Part shown: one piece after another, positions 28,058 through 37,189 of the stretch
Layout of the letters: the number at the start of each line of letters is the position of its first letter
How positions within the stretch are numbered: the first letter of the stretch is position 1
From: JAFGBI01 sp964480725
GTDB taxonomy: Bacteria > Myxococcota_A > Polyangia > Polyangiales > Polyangiaceae
Length of the DNA stretch: 64,000 nucleotides
NCBI GenBank assembly: GCA_964480725.1
Contig: CAYZQO010000005.1
Span: 1-64,000, forward strand
Direction: 5' to 3'
The notes under the pieces: model-generated
The model's input: only the letters and a program-made list of their open reading frames with translations
The model's database searches: none
Told to the model about the DNA's origin: nothing
Position numbers and translations under genes: made by a program

Positions 28058-29215
28058 ATGGCGCGAAGAACGGCGCGCGTCGCCGCCGCCGCGGTGCTGG
28101 CCGGCGCTGTGCTTGCCAACGCAGGGGCGGCCCGCGCAGCCGAGGGCCCCGCCCTGCGGATCGCCGCGTACGAGGCCCCCTCGCCCTGTCCGGCGCGCTC
28201 CGGCTTCGTGGCGCGCGTGCTCGCGCGCACGGCGCGGGTCGAGGTGACGACGGTCGGGGACGCCACCCTGCGGGTGGAGGTGACGATCGAGGCGCAGGTG
28301 GCGGGCTACCGAGGACGCCTGTGGCTCGCGCCGACCGGCGACGACGGGACCGAGCGCGTGGTCACCGCCGTCTCCTGCGCCGAGGTGGTCGACGCGCTCG
28401 CGCTGGTGGTCGCCCTCACCGTCGATCCGATGGCCGTCACCACGCCGCTGGCCAGCGAAACCGTCGCCGCGGTCGAAGAGAGGCTCGGGGCCACCCCGGA
28501 TCCCTCCCCGGCCGCCGGCGAGCCCTCGGCGCCGCCGGCGGTGCCGGCGGGGCCCGTCGCGCCGGCCGACGCGCCGCGAGCGGCGCCGACCCAGGCCCGC
28601 GCGCGACGCCGCCGCGCTCCGCAGCCACCGCCCCCGCGCTCGCCAGGGGACTCGGGGACGGCGCCGCCGAGGCTTGCCACCGGCGTCGCGCTCGAGCTCT
28701 TCGGCGCCCCGGCGCCGGAGCAAACGGAGCCAATGCCCGTCCTCCGCGCCTTCGCCGACCTCGCCCTCGCCCGAGGCCGCTCGGCGCCGACCGCGGGGCT
28801 CTCCCTCGCGACGGGACGCGCCAAGGCGGCGACGGCGCTGGCCACCACGGAGCTCACCTGGGTCGCCGCTCGCGCCGGCCTCTGCCCGCTCGGGCTCCTG
28901 CAGGAGCGCTGGCTCACGGTGGGACCCTGTCTCGGGCTCGGCGCCGGGGCGCTCCACGGCAGCCCCCACGCGCGGGCCTCGGCGCCGCTCGAGGGCGAGC
29001 ACAGCGCCACCATCCCCTGGCTCGACGCGACGGGCCTCGCCCGCGCCGACCTCACGCCGATCCGCCGGCTGCTCCTCCGGCTCGAGGTGGGCGCAGTGGT
29101 CCCGCTCCTCTCCGGGACTGGCTTCCAGTTCGCCGGCGAGCCCGAGCCCTACCCCGTGCTCGACATCCCCGCCCTGAGCTACGTCGCCGCCGCGGGCGTC
29201 GGCGCCCGCTGGTGA
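28058..29215 (+). CDS. Secreted protein of unknown function upstream of ECF sigma factor
   Basis: 385 residues. A clear cleavable signal peptide (VAAAAVLAGAVLANAGAARA, ending near 27). The first half ends in a Pro/Ala/Arg-rich stretch (about 140-200). The last 180 residues have alternating Gly-rich strands (LFADLALARGRSAPTAGLSL-like, RLEVGAVVPLL) that could form an outer membrane barrel or sandwich; I do not recognise a family. A GTG at 28022 would add 12 residues. It precedes the sigma factor in the same direction by 124 bases and may be its co-regulated partner. Confidence 0.68.
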   Translation: MARRTARVAAAAVLAGAVLANAGAARAAEGPALRIAAYEAPSPCPARSGFVARVLARTARVEVTTVGDATLRVEVTIEAQVAGYRGRLWLAPTGDDGTERVVTAVSCAEVVDALALVVALTVDPMAVTTPLASETVAAVEERLGATPDPSPAAGEPSAPPAVPAGPVAPADAPRAAPTQARARRRRAPQPPPPRSPGDSGTAPPRLATGVALELFGAPAPEQTEPMPVLRAFADLALARGRSAPTAGLSLATGRAKAATALATTELTWVAARAGLCPLGLLQERWLTVGPCLGLGAGALHGSPHARASAPLEGEHSATIPWLDATGLARADLTPIRRLLLRLEVGAVVPLLSGTGFQFAGEPEPYPVLDIPALSYVAAAGVGARW

Positions 29216-29339
29216 CGGGTACGGTGACGGCGCGGCCGCGGCGCCGCCGGTGTTCCAGGTTCGGTCCCGAACTTGGCCTCGGCGGCCCGGCCGTCGTTTT
29301 CCCGATCGCCCCGTCACTGGCCGGTCATGATCCAGACGA

Positions 29340-29966
29340 ATGACGGACGGACTCGCCGCCGAACAAGCCGACCGGGCGACGCGCGCCTCCGGCTCCGTGC
29401 GGGCGGGGACGACGGCCGAGGCACAGGCCCAGCGCCTGCATGGATTGGTGACCGCGCACTTCGACTTCGTCTGGCGCAGCCTCCGCCGCCTGGGGCTGCA
29501 GCCCGCGGACGCGGACGACGCCGCGCAGGAGGTGTTCTTCATCGTGGCTCGCCGCCTCGACGACGTCGAGCCCGACCGCGAGCGCCCGTTTCTCTTCGGC
29601 ACCGCGCTGCGGGTGGTGGCCCTCTACCGCCGCACGGCGCGCCGTTGCTCGGCGCACCTCGAGGCCTTCGAGGCGCTCGGCGACTCGTCGCGCACGCCGC
29701 CGAGCCCGGAGGAGCTCGCCGCCCTCTCGGAGGCTCGCGCGACGCTCGACCAGGTGCTGGACGAGCTGTCGCTCGACGAGCGCGCCGTGTTCGTCCTCTT
29801 CGAACTCGAGGAGCTCTCCGTCCCGGAGATCGCCGAACTCTGCGCGCTCAAGCTCGGCACGGCAACGTCCCGCCTCCGCCGGGCGCGCGAGGCCTTCCGG
29901 GCCGCGGCGCAGCGGCTGCGCGCTCGGCAGGATTTCGCCCTCCGGGGTAGCAGAGGAGACCCGTGA
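29340..29966 (+). CDS. ECF-type RNA polymerase sigma factor
   Basis: 208 residues. Region 2 is visible as HFDFVWRSLRRLGLQPADADDAAQEVFFIVARRL (about 40-75) and region 4 as LDELSLDERAVFVLFELEELSVPEIAELC (about 140-168), with TATSRLRRAREAF as the recognition helix. The stop overlaps the start of the next gene (TGATG), so the membrane protein encoded next is probably its regulator or partner. Confidence 0.93.
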   Translation: MTDGLAAEQADRATRASGSVRAGTTAEAQAQRLHGLVTAHFDFVWRSLRRLGLQPADADDAAQEVFFIVARRLDDVEPDRERPFLFGTALRVVALYRRTARRCSAHLEAFEALGDSSRTPPSPEELAALSEARATLDQVLDELSLDERAVFVLFELEELSVPEIAELCALKLGTATSRLRRAREAFRAAAQRLRARQDFALRGSRGDP

Positions 29967-30910
29967 TGGACCCGTTGCGGCTGCGCCAAGACGGCGACGA
30001 CTTCGAGCGAGACCTGCTCGGCTCGGCGGGTGAGGACCGCCCTGCGCCCGGTGCACGCGAGCGCCTCCTCGACACCTTGGGCGTCGCGGGGCTCGCGGGC
30101 ACGGCCGCCGCGATCGGCCTGACGGCGAGCACCGCGCACGCGGCCGGCACCGGCGCGGCGGGTGCGACCGGCACCGGTGCGATCGCGTTCGACGGCAGCG
30201 CCGCGACCAGCGGGGTGGCGGCCCCTGGAGCCGCGCTCGCCGGCGCGACCGGAGCGGCCGCGGGCAGCGCCACCGCGCTCGGGGTCGCGACGGTGAGCAA
30301 GTGGCTCGGCGCGGGCCTGCTCGTCGGGCTCGGGACGACGGCCCTGGTGAGCGAGGCCAGCGCCCCGTTCGTCGCGCCCCGGGAGCGCCCCGCGCCTGCG
30401 GCAGCCGTCATCGAACGCACCGCGCCAGCGACCGAGAGCCCGGTGGAGCACCGAGGTCCCCCGGCGGCGCGCGCCGCGGTGACCGAGACGGCCGGGCCGG
30501 CGCCGGTCACGACCGTCTCGGCGCCGCGCAGCACGGTCGCGGAAGAGATCGCCGCCATCGACGGGATCCGCGCCGCCCTGCGCGTCGGCGACGGGCCCAG
30601 GGCCGAACGCCAGCTCGCAGCCTACCGGGCGCGGTTTGCGGCCGGCACGCTGGTCCCCGAGGCGGACCTCCTGGCGCTCGAAGCGGTGGCCGCGCGCGGC
30701 GACGGCGCGGCCACCAGCGCGGCCGCCCGGGCCTACCTCGCGCGCCACCCGCAGAGCCCCCACGCCGCGCGGGCGCGCGCTCTCCTCGCCCAGACGTCAC
30801 CGCCCGCGCGTGGCGACGCCACCGCGCCGTCCTCGACGGCGCCCCCCGCACCACCCGCGGCCACGCCCGACATCCCGTCGAGCGCGGCGAGCTTCGGCGA
30901 TCCACCCTAG
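29966..30910 (+). CDS. Putative membrane partner of the sigma factor
   Basis: 314 residues. A short cytoplasmic N terminus (RERLLDTLGVAG) is followed by an Ala/Gly-rich stretch and one membrane helix (WLGAGLLVGLGTTALVSEA, about 111-130). The periplasmic part is Pro/Ala-rich with a TPR/BamD-like helical unit (ALRVGDGPRAERQLAAYRARF to RARALLAQ, about 205-270). No zinc-binding HxxxCxxC anti-sigma motif is present, so direct sigma binding is inferred only from position. GAGGAG lies seven bases before ATG 29966; GTG 29963 is also possible. Confidence 0.78.
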   Translation: MDPLRLRQDGDDFERDLLGSAGEDRPAPGARERLLDTLGVAGLAGTAAAIGLTASTAHAAGTGAAGATGTGAIAFDGSAATSGVAAPGAALAGATGAAAGSATALGVATVSKWLGAGLLVGLGTTALVSEASAPFVAPRERPAPAAAVIERTAPATESPVEHRGPPAARAAVTETAGPAPVTTVSAPRSTVAEEIAAIDGIRAALRVGDGPRAERQLAAYRARFAAGTLVPEADLLALEAVAARGDGAATSAAARAYLARHPQSPHAARARALLAQTSPPARGDATAPSSTAPPAPPAATPDIPSSAASFGDPP

Positions 30911-30947
30911 GCCCATCCGGCCCCATTTCCTGAAGGGAGAGGGAGAC

Positions 30948-32969
30948 ATGCGACGCCTCCACGCCACCGGTCCATTCACCGTCCGCCACCACCCGCGCGC
31001 GCGCCTTCGCGCCGGGCTGTCCGTCCTCGGCGCGGCGCTGGGCGCGCTTGGCCTCGCCGCCTGCGGCGAGCCGACCTCGCTCGGGGATGTCACCAGCGAT
31101 CCGTCGACGGGCGGCACCGAGTCGTCGCCGACCGAGGAGGGCGGCGCGAACTCCGGCGAGGGCGGCGCAGACTCCGATCCCGGCGGCGGGGCCGCGGAGA
31201 CCGGGGGCACGACGGGCAACGCGGGGGCGCCGGCGAGCGACGCGGGGGCGCCGGCGAGCGACGAACTCCCGGACGTCTTCGAACCCGAGGCCCAGGCCCG
31301 GAGCGACCAACTCGACCTGCTCTTCGTGATCGACAACTCGATCAGCATGGCCGACAAGCAACAGCTCCTGCGTGAAGCCGTCCCGAAGCTGGTGGAGCGA
31401 CTTCTCGATCCGCAATGCAGGGGCCTGGCCGGCGGTCTGACGCCGAAAGACGGGGGGCAGTGCCCCGCCGGCACCGTGGAGGACTTCAGCCCCGTTCAGG
31501 ACATGCACATCGGCGTCATCAGCTCGAGCCTCGGCGGGCACGGCGGGATTGCCTGCACCGCTGCCGAGGGGTCGACGTTCGTCCCTGCAAAGGACGATCG
31601 GGGCGAGCTCATCGCGGAACTCCGCGGCCTTGCTACCTACGAGCAGCGCGGCTTCCTCGCCTGGGATACGCGCCCAAACCCATTGTCAGGCACGTCCGAC
31701 AACCTCGCCACGCTCGTCAGCGACTTGGAGAGCGTGTTGATGGCGGCGGGAGAGAGCGGCTGCGGCTACGAGGCGCCGCTCGAGGCGATGTACCGCTTCC
31801 TCGTCGACCCAGAGCCGCCAATCCAGGTGCTCAACAACACCTCCGAGAGCGTGCGCGACGGCATCAACTCGACCCTGCTCGCGCAGCGGGAGGCGTTCCT
31901 GCGGCCGGACTCCGCCCTCACCATCGTGATGCTGACGGACGAGAACGACTGCTCCGTGCTCGACGAGGGGCCCGGCATGTACGTCGCTGGGGTGACGGCG
32001 GGAGGCAAGCTGCCTCGTGCGACCGCCGCCTGCGCCTCGGACCCGAACGACCCCTGCTGCCGGAGCTGCGCGCTCAGCGAGGCCGAGCCGCCCGACGGCT
32101 GCGCGCCGCTCAACGCCGATCCGGGCTGCCCGCCCACCACCACTCCATTAGCCGGGGCGGAGGACCACGAGAACCTCCGCTGCTTCGAGCAGAAGCGGCG
32201 CTTCGGCCTGGACCTGCTCTACCCGACGGAGCGCTACGTCCGCGGGCTCACCCGTCCCACCATCGTGCGCGACCGCGACCACGCCGAGGTCGAGAACCCC
32301 CTCTTCGCCAGGGGCCGCGACCCATCGCTCGTCACCCTGGTCGGGATCGTCGGCGTGCCCTGGCAGCTCCTCGCCCGCTCGCAGTCCGAGGACCTCCCGC
32401 TCCGCTTCAAGCCGGCGGCGCAGCTCCACGCCGAGGGGCTCTGGCCGGCCATCGTCGGCCGCCCCGCCACCCACGAGCCGCCGCTCGATCCGTTCATGGT
32501 CGAGTCGATCGAGCCCCGCACCGACCTCGAACCGAGCCCGGTGACGGGCCTCGCCCCCGAGAATCCCGACGCCGCCGCCGGAGCGAGCCCCGTCAACGGC
32601 CACGAGTACGTCGTCACCGACGGCGGCGATCTGCAGTACGCGTGCACCTATCAACTCGACTACCCGCGCACGTGCGTCAACGAGGTGACCGGAGGCTGCG
32701 ACTGCAGGGAGAGTGACCTCAACCTCGCGACCAAGCCGCTCTGTCAGGCCCCCGGCTCGACAGCAATGGGGACCACTCAGTACTCCGCCAAGGCCTACCC
32801 GGGGCTGCGCCAGCTCGAGGTGATGCGGCGGCTCGGCCCGCTCGCGGTGCCCGCCTCGATCTGCCCCCGGGTGACGGACGACCCCAGCGACCCGAGCTAC
32901 GGCTACAACCCCGTGACGGAGTCGATGCTGGACCGACTGCGCGGGCCACTGGGGGGCGTCGTGCGCTGA
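30948..32969 (+). CDS. vWA-like lipoprotein, copy 1
   Basis: 673 residues. The signal peptide ends at GLAAC (Cys about 39), a lipobox, then a Gly/Thr/Ser-rich linker (about 45-105). The folded part begins with LDLLFVIDNSISMADKQ, the DxSxS metal site of von Willebrand A domains. Many paired cysteines follow (CGYEAP, DPCCRSC, CDCRESD), as expected of an exported protein. It ends in RQLEVMRRLGPLAVPASIC. AGGGAGAGGGAG precedes the ATG. A paralogue of about 60% similarity by eye follows. Confidence 0.88.
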   Translation: MRRLHATGPFTVRHHPRARLRAGLSVLGAALGALGLAACGEPTSLGDVTSDPSTGGTESSPTEEGGANSGEGGADSDPGGGAAETGGTTGNAGAPASDAGAPASDELPDVFEPEAQARSDQLDLLFVIDNSISMADKQQLLREAVPKLVERLLDPQCRGLAGGLTPKDGGQCPAGTVEDFSPVQDMHIGVISSSLGGHGGIACTAAEGSTFVPAKDDRGELIAELRGLATYEQRGFLAWDTRPNPLSGTSDNLATLVSDLESVLMAAGESGCGYEAPLEAMYRFLVDPEPPIQVLNNTSESVRDGINSTLLAQREAFLRPDSALTIVMLTDENDCSVLDEGPGMYVAGVTAGGKLPRATAACASDPNDPCCRSCALSEAEPPDGCAPLNADPGCPPTTTPLAGAEDHENLRCFEQKRRFGLDLLYPTERYVRGLTRPTIVRDRDHAEVENPLFARGRDPSLVTLVGIVGVPWQLLARSQSEDLPLRFKPAAQLHAEGLWPAIVGRPATHEPPLDPFMVESIEPRTDLEPSPVTGLAPENPDAAAGASPVNGHEYVVTDGGDLQYACTYQLDYPRTCVNEVTGGCDCRESDLNLATKPLCQAPGSTAMGTTQYSAKAYPGLRQLEVMRRLGPLAVPASICPRVTDDPSDPSYGYNPVTESMLDRLRGPLGGVVR

Positions 32970-33022
32970 CGGCGCGAAGTCGGAGCGCGGCGACGGGTCC
33001 GGCGCGAGCAGCGTCGGGCCCT

Positions 33023-33058
33023 CCCGCTTCTCGGTCGAACCGGGAAGAAGGCTGCGGG
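33023..33058 (+). terminator. Stem-loop after vWA copy 1
   Basis: TTCTCGGT and ACCGGGAA pair around CGA with one wobble, flanked by CCCGC and GCGGG. No U tract follows. Confidence 0.4.
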
Positions 33059-33120
33059 CGGGGGAACTCCGGCGCGCGGCGTCGTATGATTCGCCTGAAT
33101 CTGGAGGAGGCTTCCCGACC

Positions 33121-35343
33121 ATGCTTCACCGCCCACACTTCAGCGCCCCTTGGCCCGCGCTCCGCGGGCTCGCCCTCGCGGCCCTCGCCGCGGGGCTCTT
33201 TGCCTGCGGAGGCAAGGAGGAGGCCGATCCGGAGGGCTCCCCCGCAGCCGGCGGCGAGAAGACGGGCGGCGACGACGAGCCCGGCACGGGCGCGACCGCC
33301 CCGGGCGGCGGCGAGGGCGGCGACGGCGCCGGTGAGACGGGCGGAGAAGTGACCGGGGGCTCCGGCGGCAACGGCGATGCCGACACGGGGGGCTCCGCGG
33401 GAGACGACGCGGGCGGCTCCGGGGGCGAGATCGGCGGCAGCGGCGGCGCCCCCTCGGGGGGCTCGGCCGGGACCACCACGGGGGGCGGCAGCGGGGACAG
33501 CGGCGGCACCCCCTCGGGGGGCTCGGCCGGGGCGCCCGCGGGCGGCAGCGGCACCGGCGGCGCGGCGACCGGCGGGGACGGCCTCGGCGGCATCCCCACC
33601 GGCGGGGCGGCCACCGGGGGTAGCGCCTCGGGCGGCGAGGGCACGGGCGGCGTCTTCGACCCGGGCGACGACCCCTCCGTGAGCACCGAGCTCGATCTGC
33701 TCCTGGTCATCGACAACTCGCTCAGCATGGCCGACAAGCAGGCGCTCTTTGCCGAGGCCATCCCGGCCGTGGTGCTGCGCCTCATCAACCCACCCTGCGT
33801 CGATGCCGAGGGCCAGACCGCGGCCCAGCCCGCCACGCCAGACGAGGCCTGCCCCGACGGCTCGGCGCGCGAGATCCTGCCCGTGGACGATCTGCACGTC
33901 GGCGTGGTCAGCAGCAGCCTCGGCAACCACGGGGGCTACATCTGCAGCCCGGCCGAGGGCTCGAACTACGTGCCGGAGAAGGACGACCGCGGGGAGCTCA
34001 TCGGGCCGCTGCGCGGGGCGACGACCTACCAGGACCAGGGCTTCCTCAAGTGGGATCCCCAGGGCCTCGGGGTTCCGCCCGGCCAGAGCGATCCCGCGGG
34101 GTTCGCCGCCGATGTGGCCGCGCTGGTCGCCGCCGCCGGCGACACCGGCTGCGGCTACGAGGCGCCGCTCGAGTCCTGGTACCGCTTCCTCGTCGACCCC
34201 GAGCCGCCCCTCGCGGTGGTGTACGAGAACAACCAGAGTGTCCGCACCGGCCTCAACACGACCCTGCTCGAGCAGCGCGCCGCCTTCCTCCGGCCGACCT
34301 CGGCCCTCGCCATCGTGATGCTCGGCGACGAAAACGACTGCAGCGTCATCGACTTCGGACCGGGCTACATCGTCGGGGGCCTGGACCCGAGCACCCGGCT
34401 CCCCCGCGGCACCGCGGCCTGCGCCGAGGATCCGAACGATCCCTGCTGCCGGTCCTGCGCCCTCGCCGAGGTCGAGCCACCGGAGGGCTGCACGCCCCTG
34501 GCCGACGACGCCACCTGCCTGCTCGGGAGCTACGGGTTCACCGAGGACCACGCGAACCTCCGCTGCTTCGACCAGAAGCGGCGCTTCGGCCTCGACCTGC
34601 TCTACCCCACGGAGCGCTACGTCCGCGCCCTCACCAGCCCCACCATCGTGCGCGACGGCGACGGCGCCGAGATCGACAACCCCCTGTTCGCCGGGGGTCG
34701 CGATCCGTCGCTGGTGACCCTGGTCGGCGTGGTTGGCGTGCCCTGGCAACTGCTCGCCGCGCCCGGCGCCGAGGGTGAGCCGCTGACCTACCGGAGCGCG
34801 ACGGAACTGCACGACGAGGGGCTCTGGCCCGCCATCGTCGGCGACGTCACCACCCTGGTGCCGCCGCTCGATCCGTTCATGGTCGAGTCGATCGCGCCCC
34901 GCACGGCGCTCGGCCCGAGCCCGGTGACCGGCCTCGCCCCCGAGCCGGCCGAGGCCGCGGGCGCCACCAGCCCCGTCAACGGCCACGAGCGGACCCTCAC
35001 CAACCCAGACGACCTCCAGTTCGCCTGCACCTACCCGCTCGCCGAGCCGAAGGTCTGTACGGACGACGTCACGGTCGGCTGCGACTGCAGGGAGACGGAT
35101 CAGAACCTCCCGACCAATCCCCTCTGCCAGGTCTCGGGGTCGACCGCGTCCGTCACCACCCAGTACTGGGGCAAGGCCTATCCCAGCCTCCGCCAGCTCG
35201 AGGTGCTGCGCGCGGTGGGACCCCTGGCGGTGCCAGCGTCGATCTGCGCGTCCGTCACCGGCGAGGATCGCACCCATCCGGACTGGGGCTACGCCCCGGC
35301 GGCGCGGGCCATGATCGAGCGGCTGGAGGGCATCCTCGAGTAG
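33121..35343 (+). CDS. vWA-like lipoprotein, copy 2
   Basis: 740 residues. The lipobox is LFAC (Cys about 29). The Gly-Gly linker has grown to about 150 residues (SGGSAG, TGGGSG and similar units). The domain repeats copy 1 almost motif for motif: LLLVIDNSLSMADKQ, HVGVVSSSLGNHGG, DENDCSVIDFGPGY, DPNDPCCRSCAL, DQKRRFGLDLLYPTERYVRAL and PVTGLAPE. The pair must come from tandem duplication; the two main differences are linker length and the C terminus. Likely displayed on the cell surface. A GC-rich stem-loop follows directly. Confidence 0.88.
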   Translation: MLHRPHFSAPWPALRGLALAALAAGLFACGGKEEADPEGSPAAGGEKTGGDDEPGTGATAPGGGEGGDGAGETGGEVTGGSGGNGDADTGGSAGDDAGGSGGEIGGSGGAPSGGSAGTTTGGGSGDSGGTPSGGSAGAPAGGSGTGGAATGGDGLGGIPTGGAATGGSASGGEGTGGVFDPGDDPSVSTELDLLLVIDNSLSMADKQALFAEAIPAVVLRLINPPCVDAEGQTAAQPATPDEACPDGSAREILPVDDLHVGVVSSSLGNHGGYICSPAEGSNYVPEKDDRGELIGPLRGATTYQDQGFLKWDPQGLGVPPGQSDPAGFAADVAALVAAAGDTGCGYEAPLESWYRFLVDPEPPLAVVYENNQSVRTGLNTTLLEQRAAFLRPTSALAIVMLGDENDCSVIDFGPGYIVGGLDPSTRLPRGTAACAEDPNDPCCRSCALAEVEPPEGCTPLADDATCLLGSYGFTEDHANLRCFDQKRRFGLDLLYPTERYVRALTSPTIVRDGDGAEIDNPLFAGGRDPSLVTLVGVVGVPWQLLAAPGAEGEPLTYRSATELHDEGLWPAIVGDVTTLVPPLDPFMVESIAPRTALGPSPVTGLAPEPAEAAGATSPVNGHERTLTNPDDLQFACTYPLAEPKVCTDDVTVGCDCRETDQNLPTNPLCQVSGSTASVTTQYWGKAYPSLRQLEVLRAVGPLAVPASICASVTGEDRTHPDWGYAPAARAMIERLEGILE
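33290..33660. repeat. Gly-Gly linker repeats
   Basis: Degenerate GGCGGC-rich units coding Gly/Ser/Thr-Gly-Gly in vWA copy 2. The two GACAGCGGCGGC-type blocks around 33420-33530 are nearly identical, a sign of recent expansion. Confidence 0.85.
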
Positions 35344-35365
35344 GCCGCCCGGCGGCCCCTCGGGG
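35343..35365 (+). terminator. Stem-loop at the vWA copy 2 stop
   Basis: GGCCGC pairs with GCGGCC around three bases, beginning inside the TAG stop, and CCCC pairs with GGGG just after. No U tract. Confidence 0.45.
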
Positions 35366-35442
35366 ACGCGCGGGAGAGCAACCCCCTCATCGCTCCCCTA
35401 CCCCTGGCGCTTGGCCCGCTTTCCCCTCAGGATCCGCCGACC

Positions 35443-37188
35443 ATGATCCTCAGGGCCGCGTTCCAGGGCATCGCGGGGGCCCACTCGGCCGTCGCGCTCG
35501 CGACGTTCTTCGCCGAGCAGGGCCTCGAGGCAGAGCTCGTCGGCGCGCCGACCTTCCGCGAAGTGGCCGGCGCCGTGGTGAGCGGCCGCGCCGACGTGGG
35601 GCTCTTGCCGGTGGACAACGCCATCGCGGGCACGGTCCGCGACGGCTACGATCTGGTCGCCCAGTACGATCTGGTGCCGCTGGTCGAGCTCGACTGGCGC
35701 ATGGATCACCGCCTGCTCGGGCTGCCCGGGGCGACGCTGGCAGAGATCCGCGAGGTGTACGCCCACCCGCTCGTGCTCGGCGAATGCGGCCGCTTCCTCG
35801 CCACGCTGGCCGGCGCCCGCGTGATCCCGGCCGAGGACACGGGGCTGGCCGCGCGCGACGTCGCGGCGGCCCAGGATCGCTCGCACGCGGCGATCGCGCC
35901 CGAGGAGGCCGCGGCGCTCTACGGCCTGGTCGAGCTCGCCGCCTCCGTCGCCGACCACCCCGACAACTTCACTCGGTTCCTGCTGTTCACGGCCGCCGGC
36001 GACCGCGAAGAGCTTGCCAGCTTGCGTGCGCTCGGTGCACGGCGCAAGACCTCGCTCTTGCTCTCGACGCGCCACGAGGAGGGCGCCCTCGCCCGCTGCC
36101 TCGGGATCCTCGCGGGCGCGCGCATCAACCTCGCCAAGCTCGAGTCGCGGCCGCGGCTCGGCCGGGCCTGGGAGGCAGTGTTCTACGTCGACCTCGAGGG
36201 CGACGTCGCCGAGCCGCGGGTGACCCGGGCGCTCGACGAGCTCCGTGCGGAGGCGCTGAGCCTGACGATCCTCGGCTCCTACGGCGCGGGGGAGCTCGGC
36301 CGGCCGCCGCCCGCGCCGGCGCCCGCCGCGCCCGCCGCCTGCGTCGAGCCGCCCCCGTCGAACGCCGCCGCCGCGGCCTACCCCAAGGTCGCGCGCGCGA
36401 ACCGGCCGCGAGGAACGCGCGTCCCGCTCGGTCACGGCGTTGAGATCGGCGGCGAAGACTTCCTGGTGATCGCCGGGCCCTGCTCGGTGGAGTCGCGCGA
36501 GCAGATCCTCGCCACCGCCCGCGCGGTCGTCGCCAGCGGGGCCCGCGCCCTGCGCGGCGGCGCGTTCAAGCCGCGCACCAACCCGTATGCCTTCCAGGGC
36601 CTCGGCTGGGAGGGCGTGAGCCTGCTCGCCGAGGCCGGCCGCGCGACGGGCGTGCCCATCGTGACCGAGGCGATGAGCATCGATCAGGTCGAGCGCCTCT
36701 CGCGCGAAAGCGACGTGCTCCAGATCGGCGCCCGCAACATGCAGAACTTCGATCTCCTGCGCGCGGTCGGCCGGCAACCCCAGCCCGTCGTGCTCAAGCG
36801 CGGCCTCTCGGCGAGCCTCGACGAGCTCCTCGGAGCGGCCGAGTACATCCTGGCCGAGGGCAACCCCAACGTCATCCTGTGCGAGCGCGGCATCCGCACC
36901 TTCGAGACGGCCACCCGCAACACCCTAGATCTTTCCGCCGTGCCGGTGCTCCGCGAGCGCAGCCACCTGCCCGTGCTGGTGGATCCGAGCCACGGCGTCG
37001 GCGTGCGGCGCTGGATCCGTCCGCTCTGTCGCGCTGCCAAAGCGGTCGGCGCGCACGGGATCATGATCGAGGTCCACCCCGACCCGAAGCAGGCGAAGAG
37101 CGACGCTCAGCAGGCGCTCACCTTCGACGACTTCGCCGCCATCATGGCGGATCTGTCGACCATCCCCTACGCGGGCGCGACGACCTAG
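35443..37188 (+). CDS. Prephenate dehydratase-ACT-DAHP synthase fusion
   Basis: 581 residues. Residues 1-175 are a prephenate dehydratase domain (AFQGIAGAHSAVAL, LPVDNAIAGTVRDGYDL, and the catalytic NFTRFLLF). Residues about 195-270 are an ACT domain with EGALARCLGIL and LESRPRLG, the usual phenylalanine-site residues. After a Pro/Ala linker comes a type I-beta DAHP synthase (about 325-581): VIAGPCSVESREQ, GGAFKPRTNPY, GARNMQNF, VDPSHGVGVRR and MIEVHPDPK keep the metal and substrate residues. One chain would thus hold the first step of aromatic synthesis and a late phenylalanine step, with an ACT sensor between. There is no chorismate mutase part; pheA at 25721 carries one. Confidence 0.93.
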   Translation: MILRAAFQGIAGAHSAVALATFFAEQGLEAELVGAPTFREVAGAVVSGRADVGLLPVDNAIAGTVRDGYDLVAQYDLVPLVELDWRMDHRLLGLPGATLAEIREVYAHPLVLGECGRFLATLAGARVIPAEDTGLAARDVAAAQDRSHAAIAPEEAAALYGLVELAASVADHPDNFTRFLLFTAAGDREELASLRALGARRKTSLLLSTRHEEGALARCLGILAGARINLAKLESRPRLGRAWEAVFYVDLEGDVAEPRVTRALDELRAEALSLTILGSYGAGELGRPPPAPAPAAPAACVEPPPSNAAAAAYPKVARANRPRGTRVPLGHGVEIGGEDFLVIAGPCSVESREQILATARAVVASGARALRGGAFKPRTNPYAFQGLGWEGVSLLAEAGRATGVPIVTEAMSIDQVERLSRESDVLQIGARNMQNFDLLRAVGRQPQPVVLKRGLSASLDELLGAAEYILAEGNPNVILCERGIRTFETATRNTLDLSAVPVLRERSHLPVLVDPSHGVGVRRWIRPLCRAAKAVGAHGIMIEVHPDPKQAKSDAQQALTFDDFAAIMADLSTIPYAGATT

Positions 37189-37189
37189 A

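Noticed and set aside
27395..29602. 735-codon minus-strand open frame across the FHA and secreted-protein genes
   Set aside because: Composition is Arg/Gly/Ala-rich noise; the FHA gene and signal peptide on the plus strand are clearly real.
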